Below are positions 1-8,085 of a stretch of DNA of 64,000 nucleotides, in pieces. The stretch spans positions 1-64,000 of the forward strand of contig CBDCHP010000002.1 in the NCBI GenBank assembly GCA_965217265.1, given 5' to 3'. Within the stretch, counting starts at the first letter, position 1. Every line of letters begins with the position of its first letter. The notes under the pieces are model-generated. The model saw nothing but the letters and a program-made list of their open reading frames with translations. It ran no database searches and had not been told where the DNA came from. Source of the DNA: JAGRGG01 sp965217265 (GTDB taxonomy: Bacteria > Pseudomonadota > Alphaproteobacteria > Geminicoccales > Geminicoccaceae). A program made the position numbers and the translations under genes.

Positions 1-697
1 GGACGAGGAGCCCAGCCATCCCTCCTGGGCGCTCGGCATCCTCGGGATGCCGGGCTTCACCGCCTGGGCCGGCCTGCGCGAGATCGGGCAGCCGAGAGAG
101 GGCGAGACGCTCGTCGTCGCCGCCGCGACCGGCCCCGTCGGTGCGACCGTCGGGCAGATCGGCAAGCTGAAGGGCTGCCGCGTCGTCGGCGTCGCCGGTG
201 GCCCGAGCAAGTGCGACTGGGCCGTGAACGGGCTCGGCTTCGATACTTGCGTCGACCACAAGGCCGACGGCTTCGCGGACGGCTTGGCGGCGGCGACGCC
301 GAACGGCATCGACGTCTACTACGAGAACGTCGGCGGCAAGGTGTTCGACGCGGTGCTGCCGCGGCTGAACCCGCACGCGCGCGTGCCGGTCTGCGGCCTG
401 GTCTCGGCCTACAACGCGACGAGCCTTCCTGACGGCCCCGACCGTTTGGGCCAGTTCATGGGCCAGATCCTGCGCAAGAAGCTGCGCGTGCAGGGCTTCA
501 TCATCTTCGACGCCTTCGGCCACCTCTACCCCGAATTCGCAAAAGAGATGGGGCAGTGGGTTCAGGACGGGACGATCCGCTACCGCGAGGAGATGATCGA
601 AGGGCTCGAAGCCGCGCCCGAGGCCTTCGCCGGCCTCCTCAAGGGCGAGAACTTCGGCAAGCGCGTGATCCGCGTCGGCGACGACGCGGCGGCGTGA
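1..697 (+). CDS. NADP-dependent MDR oxidoreductase (CurA-like), 5' end outside window
   Basis: C-terminal part of a zinc-independent medium-chain dehydrogenase/reductase. The open frame runs in from the left edge (codons from base 2), so the true start is not visible. Recognisable family segments are LGMPGFTAW, the nucleotide-binding stretch VVAAATGPVGATVGQIGKLK, GCRVVGVAGG, and the later YYENVGG. This pattern is that of NADPH-dependent curcumin/alkenal double-bond reductases (CurA/YncB type), where the catalytic zinc cysteines are absent. It ends at TGA 695-697. The substrate cannot be told from sequence. The next gene, a regulator on the same strand, begins about 120 bp downstream. Confidence 0.85.
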   Translation, partial: DEEPSHPSWALGILGMPGFTAWAGLREIGQPREGETLVVAAATGPVGATVGQIGKLKGCRVVGVAGGPSKCDWAVNGLGFDTCVDHKADGFADGLAAATPNGIDVYYENVGGKVFDAVLPRLNPHARVPVCGLVSAYNATSLPDGPDRLGQFMGQILRKKLRVQGFIIFDAFGHLYPEFAKEMGQWVQDGTIRYREEMIEGLEAAPEAFAGLLKGENFGKRVIRVGDDAAA

Positions 698-818
698 GGA
701 CTCTGATTCGCCCGAAGGCGGGCGGCGCGCCCGTCGTCCGCGCCGCCGGATCGGGAAGGCGAGGGGCCGGCAACGGGCCGTCACGGCCGAAGCCGCACAC
801 CGGGTCGACGGGCTGAGC

Positions 819-1640
819 ATGGCGACAGCGCACGACAATCCGCTCGGAACCTTCCTGAAGGACCGCCGCGCGAGGCTCGATCCGGCGGCCTTCGGCTTCG
901 GCGCGGCGCGCAGGCGGACGCCGGGGCTGCGGCGGGAGGAAGTCGCCCAGCGCGCCTGCGTCAGCGCGACCTGGTACACGTGGCTCGAACAGGGCCGGGG
1001 CGGCGCGCCCTCGGCCGACGCCCTCGACCGAATCGCCGGCGCGCTGCTGCTGACGGCCGCCGAGCGCGAGCACCTCTTCCTCCTGGCCCGGCGCCGGCCG
1101 CCGGAGGTCCGCTACCGGGCGCCCGAAGGCGTCACGACGCGGCTGCGGCGGGTGCTCGATTCGCTGGCGTTCAGCCCGGCCTACGTCAAGACATCGGCAT
1201 GGGACATCGTCGCTTGGAACCGCGCCGCGGCGGCGGTGCTGGTCGACTACGGCGCGCTCGCGCCCGAGCAGCGCAACGTCCTGCGGCTGCTCTTCTGCGA
1301 TCCCGAGATCCGGGCCAAGGTGCCGAATTGGGAGAGCGACGCGCGCATTGCGGTCGCGACGTTTCGGCTGGAGACGGCCCGGGCCGGGGCGAGCGAGAAT
1401 GCGCAGGCGCTGGTCGACGAGCTGAACCGGTCGAGCCCCGCGTTCAGGGCGATGTGGCGCGACAACGACGTCGGTACCTATGGCGAGGGCACCAAGCTTG
1501 TCGAGCACTCGGTCGCCGGGCCGCTCGCGCTCGAATATTCGGCCTTCGCGGTCGACGGCCAGCCCGACTTGGGCCTCGTGATCTACACGCCGGCGACGCC
1601 CGCGGACGTGGAGCGGGTCAGGTCGCTCGTCGGGGGCTGA
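819..1640 (+). CDS. XRE-family transcriptional regulator with MmyB-like ligand-binding domain
   Basis: 273 aa. The N-terminus (about residues 8-75) is a helix-turn-helix with the family signature RRTPGLRREEVAQRACVS followed by WYTWLEQGR. The rest (about 100-270) matches the MmyB-like ligand-binding domain common in actinobacterial and proteobacterial regulators, including SPAYVKTSAWDIVAWNRAA. The start ATG at 819 follows GCTGAGC without a strong Shine-Dalgarno. Such regulators often sit beside a short-chain dehydrogenase that they control. Here an SDR gene starts 102 bp downstream on the same strand, which suggests but does not prove that partnership. Confidence 0.85.
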   Translation: MATAHDNPLGTFLKDRRARLDPAAFGFGAARRRTPGLRREEVAQRACVSATWYTWLEQGRGGAPSADALDRIAGALLLTAAEREHLFLLARRRPPEVRYRAPEGVTTRLRRVLDSLAFSPAYVKTSAWDIVAWNRAAAAVLVDYGALAPEQRNVLRLLFCDPEIRAKVPNWESDARIAVATFRLETARAGASENAQALVDELNRSSPAFRAMWRDNDVGTYGEGTKLVEHSVAGPLALEYSAFAVDGQPDLGLVIYTPATPADVERVRSLVGG

Positions 1641-1742
1641 ACGAGGCCCGATCGTGGTAGTCGGCATACCGGTATAAGCTCACGGTTTGTCCGCTCCCGC
1701 CCGAAACCCACCTGAAGACCAAGCAACGCGAAGGAGGTCTTC

Positions 1743-2633
1743 ATGCGGGTATTCGTGACGGGAGCCACGGGCTTCATCGGCTCGGCGGTCGTCCGCGAGC
1801 TTCTCGCGGCCGGGCACGAGGTGCTCGGGCTGGCGCGCGGCGACGAGGCCGCCGCCAAGCTGGCGCGGTCGGGCGTTCAAGCGCACCGGGGCGAACTGTC
1901 CGACCTCGACAGCCTCGCCGCCGGCGCCCGGGCGTGCGACGGCGTGATCCACCTCGCCTTCGTCCACGACTTCTCCCGATACGAAGCCAACGCCGAGACC
2001 GATCGGCGCGCGCTGGAGGCGATGGCCGGCGCGCTGGAGGGATCGGGCAAGCCCCTGGTCGCGACCTCCGGCACGACGGTCCTGGCACCCGGCCGCGTCG
2101 GGACCGAGGCGGACGCGCCAGCACCCGACGGTCCCGGCCGCCCGCGCGCCGCGTCCGAGGTGGGGTTGGCTTTTGCCGACCGCGGCGTGCGGGCCAGCGT
2201 CGTGCGTCTTGCGCCCTCCGTCCACGGCCGGGGCGACCGCGCCTTCGTGCCGGCCCTGGTCGAGGTCGCCCGCCGTACGGGCGTCAGCGGCCACGTCGGC
2301 GACGGCGCGAACCGCTGGCCGGCGGTCCACCGGCTCGACGCGGCGCGCCTGTTCCGGCTGGCGCTCGAAAAGGCGGCGCCCGGAACACGCCTGCACGGCG
2401 CGGCCGAGGCGGGCATTCCCATGCGCGAAATCGCCGAGACGATCGGGCAAGGCCTCGGCGTTCCGGTCCGCAACATCGCCCAGAACGAGGCGGCAGCGCA
2501 CTTCGACTGGCTGGCGATGTTCGTCACGATCGACAATCCGACGTCCAGCGCCCTCACCCGCGACACCTTGGGATGGCGCCCGCAGGAAGCCGGGCTGCTG
2601 GCCGACATGCAAGAAAGCGGGTACTTCTCGTAA
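1743..2633 (+). CDS. SDR-family NAD(P)-dependent epimerase/reductase
   Basis: 296 aa. An extended/atypical short-chain dehydrogenase: the Rossmann motif GATGFIGS lies at residues 7-14, then the acidic GELSDLDSL and a substrate-side segment (VRLAPSVHGRGD). A strong ribosome-binding site (GAAGGAGG) precedes ATG 1743. Proteins of this group are annotated as NAD-dependent epimerase/dehydratase-like, and the substrate is not deducible. A small palindromic stretch GCATACCGGTATAAGC about 75 bp upstream could be an operator for the adjacent MmyB-like regulator; that is inference. Confidence 0.85.
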   Translation: MRVFVTGATGFIGSAVVRELLAAGHEVLGLARGDEAAAKLARSGVQAHRGELSDLDSLAAGARACDGVIHLAFVHDFSRYEANAETDRRALEAMAGALEGSGKPLVATSGTTVLAPGRVGTEADAPAPDGPGRPRAASEVGLAFADRGVRASVVRLAPSVHGRGDRAFVPALVEVARRTGVSGHVGDGANRWPAVHRLDAARLFRLALEKAAPGTRLHGAAEAGIPMREIAETIGQGLGVPVRNIAQNEAAAHFDWLAMFVTIDNPTSSALTRDTLGWRPQEAGLLADMQESGYFS

Positions 2634-2654
2634 CGCCCGCGCTCTGCCGTGCTC

Positions 2655-2746
2655 CGGCGGGCTAACCGGTAGAAGGCCCTGCCGCCGTGGCGGATCTTCG
2701 CGCCGGTCGAGGCAACGAAGGCGTCGACGTCGGCCAGTCGCCCGTC
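2655..2746 (-). pseudogene. Remnant of an ArdC-type antirestriction/zincin protein
   Basis: Read on the minus strand this short stretch encodes RLADVDAFVASTGAKIRH followed by GGRAFYRL. It matches the segment of ArdC (ssDNA-binding plus zincin metallopeptidase) proteins just before their HExxH domain. Nothing before or after it in frame resembles the family, so it is a fragment of roughly 30 codons. ArdC genes are usually carried by plasmids and integrative elements, so this is a scar of a mobile element. The identification rests on motif memory over a short stretch. Confidence 0.5.
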
Positions 2747-2749
2747 TTA

Positions 2750-3386
2750 ATGAGTAGGGCCAACAACGACGATCCGGCATTGCAGCGTCGCGCTCTCGCC
2801 GGACGGGAAGATCGCCCGGCCCGACGGTTCGGTCGACGATTGGCTCGTGAACGACTATCCGCCCGATAATGCCGAATTCGAGGAATTTTTGGCGGGATGC
2901 GGTGCCATCATCATGGGGCGGGCGACCTACGACGTCGCTCGCCGAATGGGCGAATGGCCGTATCCGGGCAAGCCTACGGTGGTGATGACCAGCCGCCCGC
3001 TGGAAAACGCGCCCGACGGGGTCGAGGCACGGTCGGGCAAGCTGGCCGGCGCGATCGACGAGATCGAAGCGCGCGGCCACGATCGGGTGTGGATCGAGGG
3101 CGGGGGCAAGCTCGTCCGCGACATGATCGAGCTGGGCAAGCTCGACGTTCTTGAGATGGCGGTCATCCCGATCATCCTGGGCGATGGGATACCGATTTTT
3201 CCCGAAGGCACGCCCGAGATGAGGCTGTCCCTCGTGACGGCCGAGCCGTGGATCAAGGGTGCCATGCACCTGATCTATCGGCGCGGCTGTGAAACACGCC
3301 GACCCGGTCGTGCTGGACCACGGCGATGTCGTGAAACCTGTTGCCGGACGACGCGCTGTATTTGCGGCAGATCGCGATCGCGGTGA
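2750..3386 (+). pseudogene. RibD-C/dihydrofolate reductase-like protein, probably frameshifted at its 5' end
   Basis: The frame open from 2754 encodes TIRHCSVALSPDGKIARP, DGSVDWL, IIMGRATYD, IEGGGKLVRDMIE and IPIILGDGIPIF. These are hallmarks of the RibD C-terminal/DHFR-like reductase family (YyaP/YwjB type). No usable start codon lies in this frame upstream of the conserved N-terminus. The only good ATG (2750, ATGAGTAGG) is in another frame, so one indel between about 2752 and 2772 seems to separate start from body. The first in-frame start (GTG 2847) would drop the first beta strand. After LIYRR (near 3285) the frame continues about 35 low-complexity residues into an antisense gene, so the 3' end also looks disturbed. 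Confidence 0.6.
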
Positions 3387-3666
3387 CGTTCGGGTTCGAC
3401 TGCGGCAGCCGCAGCAGCCGCGAGCCCGCCGTGCAACCCGTTCCCCCGAGTTGCGGGCAGGTGGCGCCTTGTCCAGTCGCCGGGACGGGCAGGAGATCGC
3501 CCGTGGCGCAGTTGAACGCCGGCAGGGGGGCCAAGTCGGCGGCGCACGTGGCGGCGTACTGCTGCATGGTGGGCGCGGCCCCTGCCGCCGCGGGGAGGAG
3601 TGCCGCGAGAATGAGCGCGGGCGCGCCCATCTTGATCGTGTGGCGCATGTTCATCGAACAGTCCAT
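3253..3666 (-). CDS. Exported small protein of unknown function, 3' end probably lost
   Basis: 137 aa on the minus strand with a clear Sec signal peptide (MGAPALILAALLPAAAGAA), then a Cys-bearing domain ending ...CRKYSASSGNRFHDIAVVQHD. I recall small secreted proteins with a similar tail (CRxY....F..IAVIQHN followed by a Cys-containing end). Here the last about 17 residues do not resemble that tail and overlap the reductase gene on the other strand. The start could be ATG 3666, 3654 or 3648; none has a strong ribosome-binding site. No function is assigned. Confidence 0.5.
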   Translation of the reverse strand: MDCSMNMRHTIKMGAPALILAALLPAAAGAAPTMQQYAATCAADLAPLPAFNCATGDLLPVPATGQGATCPQLGGTGCTAGSRLLRLPQSNPNVTAIAICRKYSASSGNRFHDIAVVQHDRVGVFHSRADRSGAWHP

Positions 3667-3928
3667 CCGGCGAGAGTTGGAATGCAGGGCGTTCGAACCC
3701 TTGGCCCAGCCATGGTGAACGGGGCGGCGAGCGGATTGTCATAAAGGTTGATAAAAATTCCATACTTGTCGCTTTTAGATATTCAAGCCGTCCTCGAACC
3801 AACCAGCGCCGACGGGTGGCGGCGGCCCTCGCTGGCGGAGAAGCGCGCTACTGTCTTGGGTGCGGCCGTGCTATCCGCGGGGTGGTGAACAATCGGGGGA
3901 TTCTCATGACCAACGCGAGGACGGCAGC

Positions 3929-4591
3929 ATGACCCAGGGCGTGCTGATCGCCCCCTCGATCCTCTCGGCCGACTTCGCCCGGCTTGGGCAAGAGGTCGCG
4001 GCGATCGACGAGGACGGGGCGGATTGGATCCACCTCGACGTGATGGACGGGCATTTCGTGCCCAACGTCACCTTCGGCCCCGAAATGGTGCGCGCGATCC
4101 GGCCCTACTCGAAGAAGCGCTTCGACTGCCACTTGATGATCGCGCCGTGCGACCCCTACCTCAAGGCGTTCGCCGACGCCGGGGCCGACCTCATCACCGT
4201 CCACGCCGAGGCGACGCCGCACCTCGACCGCTCGCTGGGGCTGATCCGCTCGCTGGGCAAGCTCGCCGGCGTCGCCCTCAACCCGGCGACGCCGCCCGAG
4301 GCGGTCGCCTACGTCCTCGACAAGGTCGATCTGATCCTGGTGATGACGGTCAACCCCGGCTTCGGCGGGCAGTCGTTCATCCCCGGCATGACCCAGAAGA
4401 TCCGCCGCTTGGCCCTGATGACGGCGGGCACCGACATTCACATCGAGGTCGACGGCGGCATCAAGCCCGACACGGCAAGGTCGGTGGTCGACGCCGGTGC
4501 CGACGTCCTGGTCGCGGGCTCGGCGATCTTCGGTCGGGACGACCGCGCGGCGGCGATCTGGGACCTTCGGCCGCGCGGCGTCGTTGCTTGA
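3929..4591 (+). CDS. rpe: Ribulose-phosphate 3-epimerase
   Basis: 220 aa TIM barrel that interconverts ribulose 5-phosphate and xylulose 5-phosphate in the pentose phosphate and Calvin cycles. It shows APSILSADF, HLDVMDGHFVPN (metal- and proton-handling Asp and His), the phosphate-binding VNPGFGGQ and the terminal EVDGGI. ATG 3929 gives the family length; an upstream in-frame extension to 3860 has no homology. It is followed 38 bp later by gph on the same strand, the classic rpe-gph pair. In a phototroph this joins carbon fixation to removal of 2-phosphoglycolate made by RuBisCO oxygenation, although no RuBisCO gene is in the window. Confidence 0.97.
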   Translation: MTQGVLIAPSILSADFARLGQEVAAIDEDGADWIHLDVMDGHFVPNVTFGPEMVRAIRPYSKKRFDCHLMIAPCDPYLKAFADAGADLITVHAEATPHLDRSLGLIRSLGKLAGVALNPATPPEAVAYVLDKVDLILVMTVNPGFGGQSFIPGMTQKIRRLALMTAGTDIHIEVDGGIKPDTARSVVDAGADVLVAGSAIFGRDDRAAAIWDLRPRGVVA

Positions 4592-4629
4592 GGGCGCCAG
4601 CAAGCTCTCTACGTGAAGGAAACGCTTCG

Positions 4630-5292
4630 ATGACGATCCTGGGCACCGACGTTCGCGGCGTCGTCTTCGACCTGGACGGGACGCTGCTCGACAGCGCCCC
4701 GGACCTGCAATCCGCCTTGAACACGGTCCTGGAAGAGTACGAACTGGAGCCCTTGAGCCTGCCCGACGTGGTCTCGCTCACCGGCCTGGGCACGAGGAAC
4801 CTCGTCCGGCGCGGCTTCGAGCGGGCCGGCAGGCCGGTGGAGGGCGAGATACTCGACGCCGTGCTCCACCGCTTCGAGGCGGTCTACTTCGAGCACTGCA
4901 CCGACCTCACCCGGCCCTACCCCGACGCCGGGGCGACGCTGCAGGCCCTGTCCGAGCGCGGCCTGACGCTCGGCCTTTGCACCAACAAGCCCTACGTGCT
5001 GACGATGCAGATCCTGGAGAAGCTGGATCTGGCGAGATTCTTCAAGACCGTGATCGGCGGCGACAGTTGCGCGGCGCGCAAGCCCGACCCGGAGCCGCTC
5101 CTCGCCTGCCTGAAGGGCATGGGCGTCGAGGCGGCCAGCGCCCTCTACGTCGGCGACGGCGAGACCGACGTCCGCACCGCTAGAGCGGCGAACGTCCCCG
5201 TCGTCCTGGTCGAGGGCGGCTACACGACGACGCCCGTAGAGGAATTGGGTGCGGACGCGGTGGTGGCCTCGCTGAGGGGGTTGTTGGATTGA
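4630..5292 (+). CDS. gph: Phosphoglycolate phosphatase
   Basis: 220 aa HAD-superfamily hydrolase expected to dephosphorylate 2-phosphoglycolate. HAD motif I is VFDLDGTLLDS (nucleophile Asp), motif II is the Thr/Asn region LCTNKP, motif III is the Lys in KPDPEPL, and motif IV is YVGDGETD. The start ATG 4630 follows GAAGGAAACG. It lies 38 bp after rpe and is probably co-transcribed. Its stop codon TGA (5290-5292) directly abuts, and shares a base with, the first copy of the dispersed intergenic repeat. Confidence 0.95.
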   Translation: MTILGTDVRGVVFDLDGTLLDSAPDLQSALNTVLEEYELEPLSLPDVVSLTGLGTRNLVRRGFERAGRPVEGEILDAVLHRFEAVYFEHCTDLTRPYPDAGATLQALSERGLTLGLCTNKPYVLTMQILEKLDLARFFKTVIGGDSCAARKPDPEPLLACLKGMGVEAASALYVGDGETDVRTARAANVPVVLVEGGYTTTPVEELGADAVVASLRGLLD

Positions 5293-5436
5293 ACGCTTGC
5301 GCGTGCGCTCGCCGCGCGGGCTTTTTTCTTCTCTTTTTTGCTCTCGTCCGGGGCTGGCCCTCGGCGTTGAGGCCAACCTCCTACGTCAACACTTGCAAAA
5401 AGAGGAAGACCGCGCGTCAGCGCACGCGCAGCGCTC
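5292..5436. repeat. Dispersed hairpin repeat, copy 1
   Basis: About 145 bp between convergent gph and the glycosyltransferase. The left arm starts ACGCTTGCGCGTGCGCT, continues into CGCCGCGCGGGC and a T-run (gamma subtype). The right arm, read inward, is AGCGCTGCGCGTGCGCTGA then CGCGCGGTCTT (alpha subtype). The core contains GGCTGGCCCTCGGCG and a degenerate GTCAACACTTGC, forward orientation. Both arms fold into G+C hairpins followed by pyrimidines, so the unit could terminate transcripts from both sides. Confidence 0.9.
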
Positions 5437-6864
5437 TCATCCCGCGTTCCTCGGCACGTAGAGCGGCTTAGAGACGCGCTCGCCCCGGTGGATCAGGGCG
5501 AGTTCGGCGAGGTAGCGGGCGGGTTCGATCGGGTCGCCGGCCAAGGGGATCATGGCGTCGAAGGGGGCATCGCCCGCCGCGAACGGCGCGTCGAGCGGGG
5601 CGCAGCGGACTTTCCAGGCGCTCGGGCCGGCGTCGGCCGCGGCCGGCCTCTCGCCCGCGACGACGATCACGTCCGGGTCGGCGGCGGCGACGCCATGCGG
5701 CAGGTGTGGCGCCAGTTGTCCGACGCGGGCGCGGCCGGCCGCGTCGGTGGCGATGAGGCGGACGCGGCGCGGGTCAGGGATCGTGGCGATCCCGGCGCGC
5801 GGCGGGCCGATGAGGTCGTCCAGGCGGCGGACGTGCGCCTTTGGGCCGAAGCGCCCCGCGACGAGGGTGCTGCCGGCCTCGGCACGGCGGCGGTAGGCGG
5901 CGGGGTCGGCATAGAGCGCTTCGGCGGCGTCGGCGGCCTGTTCGGGCGGCACGCACAAGGCGGCGTCGCCGAACAAGGGCGCCATCGCCTCGGGCAGGAC
6001 GCAGGGCAGGGACGCCGCCATCGCCTCGGCGACGGCGAGCCCGAACGCCTCGACCCAGTCCGGGTGGTGGTAGTAGACGAAGAGGTCGAGCCCCTTGAGG
6101 AAGTCGGGCGCCGGCACGCCCCCGAACGGCAGCACCTCCCAATGATCGGGCCAGCGGCCGGGCGCCGTACCGAGCAGGTCGGCGAGGTAAGGGCCGCCGC
6201 CCAGGACGCGGACGGTGAAGCGGCCGTCGTCGGGGTAGACCGTCAGGCAGTCCTGGGCGCTCGCCGGCCACTTGGCCGGATCGGGGCGGCTGTGGCGGCC
6301 GATCACCGGGCGGCGCCCGTCCAGACGGCGCGGCGGGTGGGCGAAGGGGGCGGCGTCGACGACGTTGAACCAGTCGAGCGGGGCGGCTTGCCCCGGCAGC
6401 CGGGTTAATTGCGCCCGCACGGCGGGGCCGACGGGGGCCAGTTCGACCGGACCGCCCAGCATCGCCCCGGCGTGCGCCAGGGTCGCCTCGATCGCGTAGT
6501 AGGGGCGCCAGTTCGCGTCGAAGGGCGGGTGGTGCAGGACGAGGAGCCGCCGTTCGGCCTCGATCGGGTAGGGGGCGTGGGGGCGCAGCCCGGCGCAGAA
6601 CGGGCCGTGCAGGAGGGCGAGCGATGCCTTGACCGGCGTGCCGCGCGGCACCGGCACGAGGGATCCCTCGTCGATCAGCGACCTTAAGCGAGGGTTGAAC
6701 GGGAAGGGCCGATCCAGGGTCGAGGACTCGACCGCGACGAGGCCGACGCGGTAACCGGCGGCGGCGGAGGCCGCGACTTCCGCCGCGACGGCGGTCGCGG
6801 TGCCGCCCGGAAAGCGCGGGTCGGTGACGATGACGAGGTCGAAGGACGCGGGCGGCGTTGGCAT
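5437..6864 (-). CDS. Glycosyltransferase, family 1/4-like
   Basis: 475 aa with a GT-B fold by pattern. The N-terminal half begins FDLVIVTDPRFPGGTA. The C-terminal donor-binding domain has the characteristic GLDLFVYYHHPDWVEAFGLA then VAEAMAASLPCVLPE (about residues 285-325), with the EAFG acid pair of retaining GT4 enzymes. The start ATG 6864 follows GAAGGCAGC; longer in-frame extensions read through a repeat and are spurious. It is divergent from a TylF-like methyltransferase, so both may act on a surface glycan, but sugar and acceptor are unknown. The stop codon sits one base beyond the dispersed repeat copy 1. Confidence 0.8.
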   Translation of the reverse strand: MPTPPASFDLVIVTDPRFPGGTATAVAAEVAASAAAGYRVGLVAVESSTLDRPFPFNPRLRSLIDEGSLVPVPRGTPVKASLALLHGPFCAGLRPHAPYPIEAERRLLVLHHPPFDANWRPYYAIEATLAHAGAMLGGPVELAPVGPAVRAQLTRLPGQAAPLDWFNVVDAAPFAHPPRRLDGRRPVIGRHSRPDPAKWPASAQDCLTVYPDDGRFTVRVLGGGPYLADLLGTAPGRWPDHWEVLPFGGVPAPDFLKGLDLFVYYHHPDWVEAFGLAVAEAMAASLPCVLPEAMAPLFGDAALCVPPEQAADAAEALYADPAAYRRRAEAGSTLVAGRFGPKAHVRRLDDLIGPPRAGIATIPDPRRVRLIATDAAGRARVGQLAPHLPHGVAAADPDVIVVAGERPAAADAGPSAWKVRCAPLDAPFAAGDAPFDAMIPLAGDPIEPARYLAELALIHRGERVSKPLYVPRNAG

Positions 6865-6928
6865 GGCGCTGCCTTCGCGCCTCGAAAACGCAAGGTCAAG
6901 CCCGTAGGCCGGAAACAGTGCCGGCGAG

Positions 6929-7071
6929 AACGCTTCGCGTCGCCTGCGGCGGGCTTTCTTTTTCTCTTTTTTATCTTTCGTTTGTAGTTGGCCCTCGGCG
7001 CCGCGGCCAGCCACCTCCGTTAACACTGGCAAAGAAGAAGGAAAAGCCCCGCGCAGCGGACGCGAAGCGTG
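6929..7071. repeat. Dispersed hairpin repeat, copy 2
   Basis: About 143 bp between divergent genes, unlike most copies. The left arm AACGCTTCGCGTCGCCTG is a variant. The right arm read inward is ACGCTTCGCGTCCGCTGCG followed by CGGGGCTTTTC (beta subtype). The core is forward: TTGGCCCTCGGCG then CGGCCAGCC and GTTAACACTGGC. Its position upstream of both neighbours argues against a pure terminator role for this copy. Confidence 0.9.
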
Positions 7072-7155
7072 TCCGCTAGCCGCGTTGCCTCCTGCGCTCA
7101 ACTGTGGGATGACGCCGGCGCCCGCGACGAACCAGCAACGCCAAGAAGGCCGTCC

Positions 7156-7935
7156 ATGCTCAAGAAGACCCTCCGCGCCCTCGGCTTGCGCCCTGCCAAG
7201 CCCAAGCGGCCGACGCGCAAGGAGCTTGAGCGGCTGAACGGGGTCGAGGTCGAGATCCCCGAGATCACCCCGTTCGAGGTCGAATGCCTGCGCAAGGTGC
7301 GGCCCTACACCATGACGACCGTGCCGCGCCTGTGGTCGATGATCCAGTCGGTGCGCTACCTGGACGCGAACGGGATCGCGGGCGACATCGTCGAGTGCGG
7401 CGTCTGGGCCGGCGGCAACCTGTTCTTGGCCAGCATGATCCACGACCGCGCGGCGGCGGCGCGGCGGTTTTGGTACTACGACACCTTCGCCGGCATGTCG
7501 GAGCCGACCGAGGCCGACGTCAGCGTCCGCACCGGCAAGCGGGCGGCGACGAAGTTCAAGGCGCTGCAAAAGGACACCCACAACGACTGGCGGTTCTGCT
7601 CGCTCGACGGCGTGCGCGCCAACGCCGCCAAGGCGGGCGTCATGAGCGACGATTGCGTCTTCGTTCAAGGCAAGGTCGAGGACACGCTGCGCGATCTTGC
7701 CAACATCCCCGAGCGGATCGCGCTGCTGCGCCTCGACACCGATTGGTACGAGAGCACCAAGGCCGAACTCGAAATCCTCTACCCGCGCTTGAGCCCGGGC
7801 GGGATCCTGCTCGTCGACGATTACGGCGACTGGCAGGGTGCGCGCCAAGCGGTCGACGCGTTCTTCCAGGGCCGACACCCGTTCCTGCACCGGGTCGATC
7901 GGGCCTGTCGGTTGTACGTGAAGCCGAGTGATTGA
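7156..7935 (+). CDS. TylF/MycF-like class I SAM-dependent O-methyltransferase
   Basis: 259 aa. It matches the TylF (macrocin O-methyltransferase) family, with GDIVECGVWAGGNLFLAS (SAM site, about residues 78-96), WYYDTFAGMSEPT, a run of acidic metal-binding residues in LLRLDTDWYESTKAEL, and GGILLVDDYGDWQGAR. In family members these Asp residues bind Mg2+ and orient a sugar hydroxyl. ATG 7156 follows AAGAAGGCCGTCC. It is divergent from the glycosyltransferase, consistent with decoration of a glycan or lipid sugar, but the substrate is unknown. Its TGA overlaps the next repeat copy. Confidence 0.85.
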   Translation: MLKKTLRALGLRPAKPKRPTRKELERLNGVEVEIPEITPFEVECLRKVRPYTMTTVPRLWSMIQSVRYLDANGIAGDIVECGVWAGGNLFLASMIHDRAAAARRFWYYDTFAGMSEPTEADVSVRTGKRAATKFKALQKDTHNDWRFCSLDGVRANAAKAGVMSDDCVFVQGKVEDTLRDLANIPERIALLRLDTDWYESTKAELEILYPRLSPGGILLVDDYGDWQGARQAVDAFFQGRHPFLHRVDRACRLYVKPSD

Positions 7936-8083
7936 ACGCTCGCGCGTGCGCTGCCGCGCGGGCTTTCTCTTCTTTCTCTTTGCTAGTGTTAACGCAGGAG
8001 ACTGGCATCAGCGCCGAGGGCAAGCCTCGGACAAAGCAAAAAAGAGAAAAAGAAAGACCGCGCGTCAGCGCACGCGCAGCGTT
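7935..8083. repeat. Dispersed hairpin repeat, copy 3
   Basis: About 149 bp between convergent tylF-like and lysR-like genes. Left arm AACGCTCGCGCGTGCGCTGC is gamma; right arm read inward is AACGCTGCGCGTGCGCTGAC (alpha). The core is in reverse orientation (AGTGTTAACGCAGG ... CGCCGAGGGCAAGCC). The first base is the last base of the upstream stop codon. Confidence 0.9.
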
Positions 8084-8085
8084 CT

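Noticed and set aside
639..1667. Long minus-strand frame opposite the MmyB-like regulator
   Set aside because: An Arg/Pro/Gly-rich antisense shadow typical of 70% G+C DNA. The plus strand encodes a well-conserved regulator.
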